DNA of 64,000 nucleotides from Proteles cristata cristata. Lineage: Eukaryota; Chordata; Mammalia; Carnivora; Hyaenidae. Below the pieces are notes generated by a model. That model did not search any database, was not told where the DNA came from, and saw only the letters and a program-made list of their open reading frames with translations. The DNA is taken from contig JAESUZ010004910.1 of the NCBI GenBank assembly GCA_017311185.1, positions 62,001-126,000 on the forward strand, in the 5' to 3' direction. This document shows, in pieces, positions 12,780 through 24,050 of the stretch (the stretch's first letter is position 1; every line of letters begins with the position of its first letter). The position numbers and the translations under genes were made by a program.

Positions 12780-13710
12780 CTGCAAAATTGAGTGGCTATA
12801 TCATTTAGAATCCACTCAGAAAATAGAAAGCAGTCTACATATTTCAAAAAGAGGACATTTTATACAGGAATTTCTTACACAAATGATGAAAGATCTGAGA
12901 AGCCAATGGGATTCAGTGAGGAAACCTGTTGATTCGCAACTGGAGAGAGCCCTTATCACTGCTGAATGAGGAGATGAAGGGAGGATGTGGAGATCCTGGA
13001 TCTCAGGATCTGGGACTACTTGGCAGAAAGAGGAGGTTTCTCTGTGGAGAGAAGGTTGTCTGATGAAAGTTAGTTGCTCATTGATTGCCTGAGTCTCTCC
13101 TGAAGCAGAGAGAAAGGAGGAGAAATACTCTGGCTCTCCCCCTCTGTTTGTCCTCTGGTATTCAACCAGAGCCTCTTATGGGCTGACTCACTCTGGAAAG
13201 TAGAAGAATAGGGAGCCTGGGAAATCTCATTCCCTGGAATATAGAGCAGAAATGACAACAGAAGAAGTGGGTTTAGAAGACAACAGAAATATTAGCTCCT
13301 GCACTATAATTTAAAGGGGGGGGGTTGATTTTCTTCTCACATAAGGGAATTCAGGAAGGAAACTGATGCCGGTATAGTGGCTCAAGATATTAGTAGGAAG
13401 TCACACTGCTTCTTTTGCCCCACCATTGTTAGGGCATAGTTTTCACTGTTAATGTCACTTTAGGCCCCAAATGACTGCTGTTATTCCAGTTATCACATCC
13501 CCCCTTTCAAGCAGGATAGTTGGACATTACAAAAAGAGATTTCCAGAAGTCTTGTCCCAAGATTTCCACTTACATCTATTTAGCTATTCCTGTTGGCTAA
13601 CTAGGTTTTAAAATGTTGTTTTCCAGTTGAGCAAATTTGCCATAGCATTCTGCCTTTAAGGAAAGGGAAACCACAGACAATCTCTGTCACAGAAAAGGAA
13701 AATCTGGCAT
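12780..13710 (+). mobile_element. Probable ancient interspersed repeat, family not assigned
   Basis: The word order GGACATTTTATACAGGAATT, then GAGTCTCTCCTGAAGC, then TTCCAGTTATCACATCCCCC, GATTTCCAGAAGTCTTG and TTTCCACTTACATCTAT is one I know from a dispersed mammalian repeat. I cannot name the family with confidence. A related copy appears to lie on the opposite strand near 55840-56130. No gene is implied. Confidence 0.35.
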
Positions 13711-14170
13711 TTAACAATGAGTAAAAGATAGACAGGATAGCTAGGCAGTATTTCAGACACAGTCCCAAGTCCTGTGATGCAGAGGAAGGAGGAGGGGGAG
13801 GCCTGGGGTAGAAGTGAGAGTTACTATTTTATACAGCTCTGTTCAAATTTGAGTAGAAACATGCAGAAAGTATTGAACATTCAGCATAGTTTTGTCTCTG
13901 TTCTCTCTCTGGTAATAGAATACCCTTCCAGATATTTGGGCACATAAAAGAAACATCACCATTCATTCATTCATTCATTCACTTATTTTTTTAGGAACTA
14001 CTTGGGCAGGGACTGCACTTGTGTCAAGTGTATAGTCCTTCTGGTACGTTCCTCAGTCTCTGGTCCAGGGTTCACAAACGAATAATATATGAGCTATGTA
14101 TATGATTTATTTGCCTTACAGAGTGCTAATGCAATATTTTAAAAATATGCATGCTAACTGATAACCATTA
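13711..14170. repeat. Unassigned DNA with (CATT)n microsatellite
   Basis: A short (CATT) tetranucleotide array lies at about 13962-13980. The rest is not recognised. Confidence 0.6.
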
Positions 14171-14171
14171 G

Positions 14172-14540
14172 GAGTTAAATTGTTTGCCCACCTGTAAAAT
14201 ATATGTTGCAGTCTAAACCCCCAATACCTTAGATTGTGACCTTATTTGGAAGGGGGGGGTCATTGCCTATGTAGTTAGTTAAGAGGATGTCAACTGGTAG
14301 CATAGGGCCTTAATTCAATATGGCTGGTGTCCTTATAAGAAGAGATACAGACATGCGAAGGGGGAGTACCTGGGCTATGGAGTGATGGAGTGATGTGGCT
14401 CCAAGCCAAGAAATGGCAAGGATTGCTGGCCACTACTGGAAGCTAAGAAGAGGCGGGAGAGGATTTGATCCGGTCTCAGAGGAAGCATGGCTCTGCTATT
14501 ATCTTGATTTTGGACTTCTAGCCTGTAGAAATGTGTTAGA
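14172..14540 (+). mobile_element. MLT1-like LTR, 5' part, sense
   Basis: The stretch carries the words AGTCTAAACCCCCAATACC, GTGACCTTATTTGGAA, TATGGCTGGTGTCCTTATAA and TTGATTTTGGACTTCTAGCC, typical of an ancient ERVL-MaLR solo LTR of the MLT1 type. It is split by the SINE at 14557-14818 and resumes at 14837. The AATAAA at 14540-14545 is the LTR polyadenylation signal region and was the SINE target. Subfamily not determined. Confidence 0.65.
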
Positions 14541-14836
14541 ATAAATTTGTTTCTTATTTATTTATTTATTTAATATTTTTTTTATTTAATATTTTTTTAT
14601 TTAATATTTATTTTTTTTAATATTTAGGAGAGAGAGACAGCGTGAGCAGGGGAGGGTCAGAGAGAGAGGGAGTCACAGACTGAAACAGGCTCCAGGCTCT
14701 GAGCTGGCAGTCAGCACAGAGCCCGACGCGGGGCTCGAACCCATGAACCGCGAGATCATGACCTAAGCGAAAAGTCGGAAAGTCAGACGCTTAACCGACT
14801 AAGCCACCCAGGCGCCCCATAAATTTCTGTTTCTTA
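14541..14836 (-). mobile_element. Young-type CAN-SINE, antisense, with target-site duplication
   Basis: The SINE occupies 14557-14818. It is flanked by ATAAATTTGTTTCTTA (14541-14556) and ATAAATTTCTGTTTCTTA (14819-14836). On the minus strand it has an intact tRNA-like head with a B-box GGTTCGAGCCCC and a GGGGCGCCTGGG start. The A-tail side has grown into a tandem of TTTATTTAATATTTTT units (14566-14625). A short internal duplication repeats GAAAGTC near 14768-14785. It belongs to the same subfamily as copies at 31.3, 35.6, 39.3 and 48.2 kb. Confidence 0.93.
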
Positions 14837-14890
14837 AAGTCACCGATTTGTGGCACTTTGTTATGGCAGCCCTAGAAAACCAATATATTA
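14837..14890 (+). mobile_element. MLT1-like LTR, 3' end, sense
   Basis: The sequence continues the interrupted LTR with GATTTGTGGCACTTTGTTAT and GGCAGCCCTAGAAAACCAAT, the usual 3' end of this LTR type. Confidence 0.65.
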
Positions 14891-15264
14891 ACAGTTAAAA
14901 AAAAAAACAGGATATTTTACATAAAAATTCAGATTTCCAGTTTCTCTTGGAAGAGAGTAGGTCTGTCAATACTGAACCCAGGTCTTATGTGACAGCAATG
15001 GCGGAGCTGAGTAACCACTATATTCTCCAGTTATCTCAACTGACTGGTTTACTTTTCCATGGCTCTTACAGGAATTTGTATCTGTATCTCACTGTCCTAG
15101 CTTTATTTTCTGCTTCTAGCCACAGCCTTACTTGATTGCTGAATTCTGTGTTATCAAGGGGCAACAGGCCTTTACCCAAATCTCAGTGGATATTTCTTTG
15201 CACACCTATTGAATTTACTACACCCACATGCTATTCCCTGCTTAATTGTTTTCCATAAAATTCT
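14891..15264. other. Unassigned intergenic DNA
   Basis: No gene or named repeat is seen. Confidence 0.45.
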
Positions 15265-15267
15265 ATC

Positions 15268-15314
<47 letters not shown>

Positions 15315-15375
15315 ATCATCTACCATCTATCTATCGAACTACTTGTCAATCTACCTACCTACCTACCTACCTTCT
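15265..15375. repeat. Compound tetranucleotide microsatellite (TATC)n / (CTAC)n
   Basis: A near-perfect TATC array of about eleven units runs from about 15270 to 15314. It is followed by interrupted TCATC and CTATC units and then five CTAC units to about 15371. Arrays of this kind are usually length-polymorphic. The tyrosine/leucine/serine-rich frames across it are artefacts. Confidence 0.95.
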
Positions 15376-15394
15376 TATTTATTTATTTTAGCTT

Positions 15395-15520
15395 TCTTTA
15401 CTTTTTGTTATTTGTCCCCTCTGGCCAGAATACATGCTCTCTAAGAGCAAGTATTTATTTTGTTCACTGTGGTAATTCCAATGCCCAGAGCAGTGCCCTG
15501 CGTATGAATTAAGAAACTGT
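15395..15520 (+). mobile_element. L2 LINE 3' end, sense
   Basis: TACATGCTCTCTAAGAGCAA, ATTTTGTTCACTGTGGTAAT, CCAGAGCAGTGCCCTG follow the end of the L2 3' UTR in order. Diverged. Confidence 0.6.
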
Positions 15521-15589
15521 GAGATGCAAAAGCTGGAAGAAAAGTCCCAGAAATCAACAAATTAAATCCCCACTCTTTTTTGAACCTCT

Positions 15590-15738
15590 ATCTTTTTTAG
15601 CTCTCAAGGAAAGTAACCAGGCAACAAGAGGGGATGTGACTTGACAAAGGTCATACAAATGATTAGTAGTTGATTGAAGTCAGAATCAGTACCCAGGTTT
15701 TCTGTGCCCTAGTCTAATGATTGTTATGTGGTTCCACA
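15590..15738 (-). mobile_element. MIR relic, antisense
   Basis: GTGACTTGACAAAGGTCATA and TGAAGTCAGAATCAGTACCC fit the antisense MIR core (the step that normally reads ...AAGGTCACACAGCTAGTAAGTGG... and ...CAGAGCCGGGATTCGAACC...). Diverged. Confidence 0.55.
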
Positions 15739-16012
15739 GCCTCCCTGCTCACATAATCATAGCATTTGAATATTAGGTACAAAAATATCAAAATGATATT
15801 AGAAAAATGATAGCATTTATGTATTCCATCTAATTATCTGCTAAATGCTTTCAGAACAAAATTAAAAAACTCTTAGTTTCTGTTTCTGATCCTGAAAAGG
15901 TGACAGGAGATTTATTGCCTCTTTCACAATAGTTAATACCAATGATTTAATTGTTATGGTTTAGCAAACACTTTTTTTAAAAAATCAGTTTTCAAAAGAA
16001 TGCAATTTATTT

Positions 16013-16200
16013 TGGAGCACCTGGGTGACTCCGTTGGTTAAGTGTCCAACTCTGGATTTTGGCTCAGGTTGTGATCACACGGTTGTGATCGTGAAATGGA
16101 GCTCCATGTGGGGCATGGAGCCTACTTGAGATTCTCTCCCTCTTCCTCTGCCCCTCAGCCTGTGCATGTGCACTTTCTCTCTAAAAAACCCCAAAAAACA
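16013..16200 (+). mobile_element. Older CAN-SINE, sense
   Basis: The head reads GAGCACCTGGGTGACTCCG, then GTGTCCAACTCTGGATTTTG, and the body TGGAGCCTACTTGAGATTCT with CTCTCCCTCTTCCTCTGCCC. This is the older CAN-SINE type (the ...TTGAGATTCTCTC... form). It ends in an A/C-rich tail next to the antisense L1 that begins at about 16215. Confidence 0.9.
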
Positions 16201-16214
16201 GAAGACAATGTGAC

Positions 16215-17775
16215 TAATTTTTCCCCCTGAAGTGCTATTGACATACAATATTCTATTAGTTTCATATGTACAATATAGTGTTTCAACATTTGCATGTGTT
16301 GCAAACTGATCTCCATCTGTCACCAAAGTTAATACAATGCTATTGACAGTATTCTCTGTGTTGTACATCCCCATGAATTATTATTTTATAAATGAAAGTT
16401 TGTACCTCTGGATCCTTTTCATCCATTTTGCACATCCTCTACTCTCCTTCCCTTCTGGCAACTATCACTCTGTTTTCTGTATCTATGAGTTTGAGTTTGG
16501 TCTTATTTTGTTTGTTTTGTTTTCTAGATTCCATTTGTAAAGTAAAATCATGCTGTATTTCTCTTTCCTGTCTGACTTATTCCACATAGCATAATACCTT
16601 GAAGGTCCATCCAAGTTGTCCTGTTGTCACAAATGGCAAGATTTCATCCCTTTAAATGGCCGAGTAGTATTTCATTGTGTATGTGTGTGTGTGTATGTGC
16701 ATGAGGGGGGTGAATTCCATGTTTTCTTTGTTCTTTTATCAATTGCTGGATACTTAGGTTATTTTCATATTTTGGCTATTGTAAATAATATTGTAATAAA
16801 CATATTGGTCTGTTTTAAGACATAAAACATATGTCTTATTTAATTAGTGTTTTTGCTTTCTTCAGATATAAACCCATAAATGGAATTGATAGTTCATACA
16901 GTAGTTCTATTTTAATTTTTTTAAAGGAACCTCCATACTGTTTCCCATAGTGATTGCACCAATTTACATTCTCACCAATAGTCCAATAACGTCCCTTTTT
17001 TTTAACTTCCTCACAAAGATTTGTTATTTCTTGTATTTCTGATAATAGCTATTCTAACAAGCATGAGGTGATAGCTCATTGTGGTTATGATTTACATTTC
17101 CCTGGTGATTAGTGATGTTGAGCATCTTTTCTTGTGTCTGTTCACCATCTGTATGTCTTCTTTGACAAATGTCTATTCAGATCCTCTGCTCATTTTTAAA
17201 ATGGATTGTTAACTTTTTTTTTTTTTTTTTACTATTCAGTTGTATGAGTTCTTTATATATTTTGGATATTAGCCTCATAAGATATATGGTTTGCAAATAT
17301 TTTCTTCTATTCAGAGGTTGCCTTTTTGTTTTGTTCCTGGTTTCCTTAGCTGGGTAGAAGCTCTTTAGTTTGATGGTGTCCCATTTGTTTATATTTGCTT
17401 TTGTTGTCCTTACCTTTGGAATCAGATACAAAAAATATCACTAAGACAATGTCGAGGGGGTTATATCTATGTTTTATTCTAGGAGTTTTCTGGTTTTAGG
17501 TCTTACATTCAAGTCTTTAACCCACTTTGAGTAAATTTTTGTAAACGCTGTGAGATAGTGGCCAAGTTTTATTCTTTCCATGTAGCTGTCCAGTGTTCCC
17601 AATGCCATTTATTGAAGAGACTATCCTTTCTTCATTGTACATTCTTGGCTCCTTTGTTATAAGTTAATTGACCATATATGTATAGGTTTTTTGTGGGCAC
17701 TCCATTCTGTTCTATTGATTTGTTTTTATGCCAATATGAATACATACTTGATTTTTTGGTAACTATATTCTGTGT
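16215..17775 (-). mobile_element. L1, antisense: 3' UTR and ORF2 C-terminal third
   Basis: The plus strand shows the reverse complement of an L1. The 3' end lies at about 16215 (GCTATTGACATACAATATTC), then TCTGGCAACTATCACTCTGT, GGTCCATCCAAGTTGTCCTG, ATTGCACCAATTTACATTCT, GATGTTGAGCATCTTTTCTT and TTGATTTGTTTTTATGCCA mark successive positions going back into ORF2. About 1.56 kb is kept and ORF2 is broken throughout. It contains a short TGTG run near 16676-16700 and a T-run at 17213-17231. The element is of intermediate age. Confidence 0.92.
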
Positions 17776-17974
17776 GCCTTGTTAATGAGGTAGTAAAATG
17801 CACACACACACCTACAACTATATTCCCACCTACAAGGTTTGAAAGATAATATTCTAGGAAGTCAAATGATGTTTTTTTATTAATTAACCCATCTAATTTT
17901 TGTAGAAAAGTTCGGTCTCATTGTTGAAAAGAGAATATCAAGTCACAAACATGCTAGCATATATTCACCACTAC

Positions 17975-18065
17975 CTGTTATTCATTCATTCAGCAACAAT
18001 GTAATGAGGTTCTACCCTATGCCAGATCTTTCCAATGACTAAAGCCAGATAAGGTGCTTGTCTTG
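17975..18065 (-). mobile_element. L2 3' end, antisense
   Basis: TTCATTCATTCAGCAACAAT, GAGGTTCTACCCTATGCCAG fit the antisense L2 terminus. Short and diverged. Confidence 0.5.
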
Positions 18066-18084
18066 TAGGGCTAATTTCTAAAGT

Positions 18085-18225
18085 TGTGTTTTCCAAAGGT
18101 CCCTAATGGGAGCAATCTCCTTGGGGGTACAAAGTGCTGGCAATAATGCAGATTCCTAATCTGCACTCTAGACCTACAGAATCAGCATCTCAGGCAAATG
18201 TTTACCAAGCATTGAAGTTCATTTT
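18085..18225 (+). mobile_element. MER5-like DNA transposon relic
   Basis: ATGCAGATTCCTAATCTGCA, then GACCTACAGAATCAGCATCT follow the MER5A core (hAT-Charlie nonautonomous element). Edges are approximate. Confidence 0.55.
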
Positions 18226-18357
18226 TATCAGGCAATTTTCAGAAATAGTTTTAGAGAGAGATGTTGACATTAATCAAGTATTTACACTAACATGTGTAAT
18301 TTGCAAAGTAAGTGCTACGGAGAACAGTATACCATGATTATTCATGGACTATTTACT

Positions 18358-18500
18358 CAGTAAGTATTTATTGAGCACCTAATGTGTGCCAAACATGGTT
18401 TTAGGTGCTAGAGATATAGCAGTAAACAAGTGATAAGATCCCTGTCCTCATGGAACTTTCATTTTACTGAGAGAAACAGACAATGAGAAAATACTCAAAT
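18358..18500 (-). mobile_element. L2 3' end, antisense
   Basis: AGTATTTATTGAGCACCTAA, GTGTGCCAAACATGG, GGTGCTAGAGATATAGCAGT, CCTGTCCTCATGGAAC and GAGAAACAGACAATGAG match the antisense L2 end in order. One of the better-kept L2 copies here. Confidence 0.75.
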
Positions 18501-19264
18501 GAGTATTTCCCTTTTGAGAAGTCTTTCTGTGCCAGGTAACCAGAGAGGGGCAAGAGGAAGGTGCTGAACTGGTAGTGCTTCTCTGCCACATTGTGAGCCA
18601 AGCCTCAAGGCATGGAAAAGAACCTGGGTAAGTCTGGGTCAATTACAGAACAAAGGTCTTGATGTGTCCTTATCTAGACTCATTCTGGAAAAAATGTATG
18701 CTTCTCAGAGAAACCCAGAGGTTAGCACTATCCACTATATCCAACCAGACACAGGGGGAATATGAAAATTGGCCAAGGAAAGTGCTTAAAAGACTGTATG
18801 GGATGTCCTTTTTACTCTACCAATTCTCTATGGTTTTCTCCTGCAGTGTAAGGGACCTGGAAGTTTCTACATGTCTGGGCTTGATGGGTGGCATGTGGAA
18901 ATAGTTAAAGGTATCAGCTGGTAAACTCACCAGACAAGAGGGGTCTCTGTGAAAGAGACAGTATGGCTCTGTAACTGAGAGCTGGAGAATGGATTACCCA
19001 AACCAGGGGTCTACTGGGAATCACAACCAGGCCTAAAGCATCAGTAGCACCACCAATAGCATAAATAAGAAACGAATGGGCAAGAGGAGCCCAACTATGA
19101 TGCACTCAGTTACTCTTCAGGGACAGACCAAATGAGGATCCAGGGAAGAGAACACCATGAAAATCAGATACAGTACCACCATTTACTCTAATAGTATAGA
19201 CTGCCATCTTTACAAGGTGCTATCTTGGAAAAGAAGAGGGAGAGACTGTTTTAGGTTAGAAAAG
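18501..19264. other. Unassigned intergenic DNA
   Basis: No gene is visible. The 81-codon plus frame at 18659-18904 has no recognisable domain. Confidence 0.45.
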
Positions 19265-19625
19265 TTTTTTTTTAAATTATGAATATTTTCAAACATATAT
19301 GAGAATAGAATGGTGTAATGAACCTGCACATATCTATTACTCATATTATAGATTTTTTGTCACTTTTGTTTCCTCTCTAATAAACCCTCTTTTTTGTAAA
19401 TTTTTTTCAAAAATTTACAGGAAATCTCAGATAGAATGTCACTTTGTTTCTATGGATTTCAGTAGGCATGTCAAGAAATACAAGCAATTTCTAACATTAC
19501 CACAGTGCTATTATCACATCTTAAGCAATTAACAATCATTTCAGGGAAAGTCGAATATGCAGTCCATTATAGATGTTTTCGTTTCAAATTGCCATTTTTA
19601 GTTGGCTTGTTTGAACTGGGATTTA
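19265..19625 (-). mobile_element. Ancient LINE-like repeat, family uncertain
   Basis: ATTTTCAAACATATATGAGA, AATGGTGTAATGAACC, CACAGTGCTATTATCACATC and GTTGGCTTGTTTGAACTGGG follow a dispersed mammalian repeat that I associate with old L1 3' sequence. A second stretch near 35085-35210 shares its start. Strand follows that tentative assignment. Confidence 0.4.
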
Positions 19626-21159
19626 ATCAAGGGTGATATGATGGAGTTTCTCCCCACCCCAATCATCCAGGGTAGGAATTTCAGAATAAAACAAGGTCAT
19701 TTGAAAAAAATAAATCATGTTATCTGATTTTGTTCATGTGAGTCTGAGGGTGACCTCATTATGCCAATAGATGCATTAATAGTCATAAAGAATTTCATAC
19801 AACTGTAAGGTAACTTTGGGAAATCTTCCTGGATAAAGTGTATTTACTGAAAAACAGGTAGAATCTACTGGAGCAAAGGCTCTTATTCAGAAAAATATTT
19901 TAATGCACTATTTCCACAGGCCATTGGATGGACATGCCCCTCAATATCTAACTTGCTATCTAATAAGTCCTGCAAGATTCATTGTCAACAGCACCTACTC
20001 TGACTCATAGACTATTAAAGCTTATTAAGAAATAACTGGGACTTCCCAGAAGACTAATTTACGTCAGCAAGCAAAAGGATAATCACAACCATACATTTTA
20101 GACCTATCCATCAGTACAGCTTGCTTAGAAAAAATTCAGTAGTATGTTGTTATTTTCAACCAGAAGAAGACTTAGATTTTTTCTTCTTTTTTAATAATCC
20201 ACAATGTCTTAAAAGCTATCCGACTTTACTGATGTCCCCTTCCTGGTACTGGGCAGGGTAACATGTAAATTATGGCTGAAGGACCAAAGTTCATTGTTAG
20301 CTTCCCTTTGTTCTGTTTTATAGGTTGTTGGGAAACCAGAGAATAAATATTCTGAATGAAAACAACACAATTTAGACAATGGTACAAATAAGTATAGAGA
20401 AAGTCTTCACATGAAAAAGCATTATTAGTCTTCATTTGTGTGAATTTCCATTTCTAGAAATTGAATTCATTCCCTCTTATTGGTTTATTGGTTAATTGCT
20501 ACAAAAGTGCCTCTGGGAATGAGTTCTAAAAATGGTGATTAAAACAATCTCCTGAAAAGCAGACTCTCTCCATGGCCAATCCAGCTCATTCCTCCCCATT
20601 CTTACATTAATATTTTTCTAGCTTGTGGCTCTGGCCAACATTAGATTATTTATAGCAGAAACACCAGAGCTCAAAGCATCCCGCTTACCTTTTGTTGTCA
20701 AGGTAACAACTTAGATTTTTCCTCTTCTGTTGAAAGGTCAGATTTCTTATGATATGAGTCACGAAGCTCAGGGGGATTTTTAAAATTGAGGCAGCACTTT
20801 TTCAAAGACAAATTAAAAACTAAGATTTTATAAACACCCAGACAATTTAAAATGGAATTTAAGCCACCAGGTGGTTTACAATAATTAACCCTGGTGCCTC
20901 CGTGGTGGTGCTTTGAGGAAGTGAGTTTCAATCACCTCTCCTTGGCTGGTGGCTGGCACAGATCTTCTCCACAGATGGCTGCCCTTTCATCCCCTTACTG
21001 AATCTGTGCTTCATCAATCAGAACTGCTATTTCTCCTTTGTGTGAGGTGTGACAGAATTTCTTTGAAACACGTTTTCTTTAAATTTCATATTTACAAACT
21101 TTCAAAATGACAATGGGGAAGAATATTTTGAGATCGACTTCAAAGGGAAGTTTTAGACC
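19626..21159. other. Unassigned, repeat-poor intergenic DNA
   Basis: No gene is visible. The palindrome-like CCACCAGGTGG at about 20869 is an isolated E-box-like motif with nothing around it to support function. Confidence 0.45.
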
Positions 21160-21335
21160 AATGATAATAGCATTTACCTGTGATCTGACAGTATTTTAAG
21201 CATATCTATTAACTATTTCTCAAAACAATACTCTAAGGTAGAAAATATTGTCATTTCAAATCCTTTTTTAGCAACAAGGAGGGTGAAACACAGATAGCCC
21301 AGGTCACAGAACAAATAAAGGCAGAGTCTGATACA
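21160..21335 (-). mobile_element. MIR relic, antisense
   Basis: ATAATAGCATTTACC, TATTTTAAGCATATCTATTA, AAAACAATACTCTAAGGTAG, GGTGAAACACAGATAGCCC and GGTCACAGAACAAATAAAGG follow the antisense MIR order. Confidence 0.65.
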
Positions 21336-21744
21336 GTGTAATAAGTAAGTCTGTACTCATAGCACCTCTGCCAGGATTCCTTTTTTTAAGTGCGGGCCTC
21401 TACCTGAGAGAAGGAAGGCCATAAAGCAACACTCTTCCCACGAGGGACAGAATAAGAGTTGTGCTACTTCATTTCCTTGGACACACCAACCCCTCAAAGA
21501 CCCCTGGTGCTGTTATCCCATGCCTCACCCTCCTGCACAGGCCAACAAAGCCATCCACAGACCTTTGAGTGACTTTCGCTTTTCTAAGCTGCATTCCCCT
21601 AATCACACATCTGGGGAGTGAAAGAGGGTTGATAAATTTCCAGAAACTCATCTCCCGGTCTTACGAAAATTCAACTGGATGTTGCAAATTTGAAAGTGTG
21701 CAAATTCCATATGCCTTGAGTCCCAGCCATGGCAACGGCAACCC
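21336..21744. other. Unassigned intergenic DNA
   Basis: Slightly GC-richer than its surroundings, but no gene or repeat is recognised. Confidence 0.4.
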
Positions 21745-21985
21745 ACTCTACTGATAATAATAGTTACCATTTATTAAACACATACTATATGCCAGGGACT
21801 CTAAACAAATTAGCTTTTATCTTCACAACATCCCAGTGAAAGGTTGTGAACACAATTATGAAGGAACTAAGGACCAAGGTGGCAAGGAAGTTGCCCACCC
21901 AAAGTCATGCAACTGAGAAGGGGTAGAATCAGGATTAAAACTCATATCTGCCTCTCTCCTAAATCTATTCTCCTTTCACAGCATA
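21745..21985 (-). mobile_element. MIR relic, antisense
   Basis: AGTTACCATTTATTAAACAC, ACTATATGCCAGGGACTCTA, CTTCACAACATCCCAGTGAA, GTCATGCAACTGAGAAGGGG and GAATCAGGATTAAAACTC match antisense MIR over nearly its full length. Confidence 0.8.
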
Positions 21986-22734
21986 ATATCCTTATCTTGA
22001 CAAATAATAAATTACGGATATAAATAGCTCAGTGCTTCAACCAATCTTATTCAAAGACATCCTAAAAACAAAATTAAAAAAAAAAAAACTAGGTGCATAA
22101 AGCCAGGTTTTTGTGAAATGGATTGGCTCCTTTGAAGTGGCCATAAGCAATCATGAAAGGGAGTGGATTTTTCTAGAAAGATAAATAATCTTGGGCGAAA
22201 ACAAGATTTACAATAACTGGTAGTTGCTTTTCACTATATGTAGATGTCCTTCCCAAATTATTGAAAGGTCCAACTCATTTTTGACAAGGAACTTTGTGTC
22301 AGAGTCTTACAAAGGACAATCTGGGGAATACAGAGCACCCTCCAGAGTCCTCTGGAAAGTAATCACAGACCCATCTCTCCTCCTTAAAGTCAAAAGTAAC
22401 CACTGTTTTCTGCAGCATCTCCAGTCTAATATTCCAAGAGGGAGCAAGATTACCAAGGAATTTTAGCTAAACCTGTTCTCTTGGTTCTTTCCATAAAGCC
22501 ACACAATGGGGGTTCATCCAAATTTATAAAAGACTGTGTAGATACTAGGAACATCTGACTCATGTGCGTTTGAGACTTATATAACCACACCAATTTTGTA
22601 CATCAAAGAAAAAAATGTTATAAAGTGGTGAACTGTTACACAGATTTGAATGAGGCCCAGCAGAAGTCTCATTGCCTCCTTAAGGAGCAGCAATAATTAG
22701 TTAAAGCCTGATGTAACAAAAGGAGGAACAAATG
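21986..22734. other. Unassigned intergenic DNA
   Basis: No gene or named repeat is seen. An A-run of 15 lies at about 22076-22089. Confidence 0.45.
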
Positions 22735-23090
22735 GATATTTATTTAGCTTGTGTGCTTGACCTCTCCCAATTCCTCTCTCTGCCCTTAGTGTGTCTGGCT
22801 CCTTCCCATCCTCAGTTCTCAGCTCAAATCTCCCCTCTGAGGGGAGCTAGATTGAGCATACAGACTAATGTAAGGACACCTTGCTATTCTCTCTCCTGGG
22901 ACTCTGGATTCTCACCCCCAACACATACACACAGCAGGGCCCTCATCATAATCTGTCAATTGTGTATTATTTGTTTACCTGGTTATGATCTGCCTACTCA
23001 ACAGTGTGCATGCTTTTCTGAAGATAGAGACCATATCCACTCTAAGAGCAACTTTGAGAAGATTGGCTCCTGGCCCAAAACCTGTTTGTG
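22735..23090 (+). mobile_element. L2 LINE 3' region, sense
   Basis: GTGTCTGGCTCCTTCCCATC, TTCTCAGCTCAAATCTCCCC, GTATTATTTGTTTACCTGG and GATAGAGACCATATCCACTC lie in the order expected for the L2 3' end. The 119-codon plus-strand frame at 22732-23091 simply reads through this relic and is not a gene. Confidence 0.7.
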
Positions 23091-23689
23091 ATTTTTCAGG
23101 CCCAACCATAGACATTTACAAAGGCTCTATCTGGCAGGTCTGATAGAGAAAAGATGTCCTCTCCACATTAGTCTCGGTGCACAGCCGTGCACTGCAGTTT
23201 CTGAAGGGAGTTCAGTCTAGGACATGAGTCCCCTGGCTGGTCATGCTCTTACATACATCTGAATTCCTCCATTTGCAGGCCTCTTTATCTGTGGGGCCCT
23301 GTGGCCAAGGCCTTCTCAGGAGCCTCTGTGCAGACCTTCCAAGGAGGGGAGGGGAGAGAAAACTTGAAGACTCTACTTAGTACTCAGTACTTTTTCACTT
23401 CTAGCTCTTTCCCGTCTGCCTTCCCTCCCTCCCACTTCCATGGCTACCAGGTCCATAAGATGGCAGGAGTCTTTTGACCAGGACTCTCTTGAAAATGAGA
23501 TAATGCTTAATGTCTGTGCTGACCCATCCAACCCTCACTGATGTCATTCCGTAGGGGAAAATGGAACAGTGAGGAAACTAGTGTTTTCCCCACTGTAACC
23601 TCTTGTGTGTATCATCACAGTAAGTGATAAAGGTTTCACTGTTTAATTTCGACTTGTCTTAATCAGCTACTCTGATACTTGGTGGCTCA
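23091..23689. other. Unassigned intergenic DNA
   Basis: Moderately GC-rich sequence with no recognised gene or repeat. Confidence 0.4.
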
Positions 23690-23745
23690 GCTTAGCCTTT
23701 GAGAAACATGTAGTAGGTACTCAATAAACATTAAACAGAAGTTTG
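23690..23745 (+). mobile_element. L2 3' terminus, sense
   Basis: GTAGTAGGTACTCAATAAAC followed by GTTTGAATGAGTGAGC is the L2 end motif. It faces the antisense L2 end that starts 50 bp further on. Confidence 0.55.
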
Positions 23746-23794
23746 AATGAGTGAGCTAATGAATAGTCTCTCCAGGTATTATGTTAAGTACTTT

Positions 23795-23895
23795 AGTCAT
23801 TCTGTAAATGTTTACTGAACACCTACCATGCATCGGACACTGTTCTAGACTCTGGGGATCCATATAAAGGTTCCCCACCATCAAACAGCTTATAT
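23795..23895 (-). mobile_element. L2 3' terminus, antisense
   Basis: TGTAAATGTTTACTGAACAC, CTACCATGCATCGGACACTG and CTAGACTCTGGGGATCC fit the antisense L2 end. Confidence 0.65.
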
Positions 23896-23904
23896 GAATT
23901 ACAT

Positions 23905-24050
23905 TCTGTCATTATCCTAGTTACTTCTTACAGCAACCCTTTGAGATAAAAACTGAAAATTATTAAAGTTAATAATTTGCTTAAGGTCAAAAAACTTGTC
24001 AGTGGCAGAATCAGAACTGAACACTGTCTTCCTTGTCTGAGGGTGTGGCC
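23905..24050 (-). mobile_element. MIR relic, antisense
   Basis: TACAGCAACCCTTTGAGATA, TTTGCTTAAGGTCAAAAAAC and GTGGCAGAATCAGAACTGAA fit the antisense MIR core. Confidence 0.6.

Noticed and set aside
20866..20880. CCACCAGGTGG as a CTCF-like site
   Set aside because: Only a partial match to the core; a single palindromic E-box is expected by chance in 64 kb.
22732..23091. 119-codon plus-strand frame
   Set aside because: It coincides with a diverged sense L2 3' region and has no domain.
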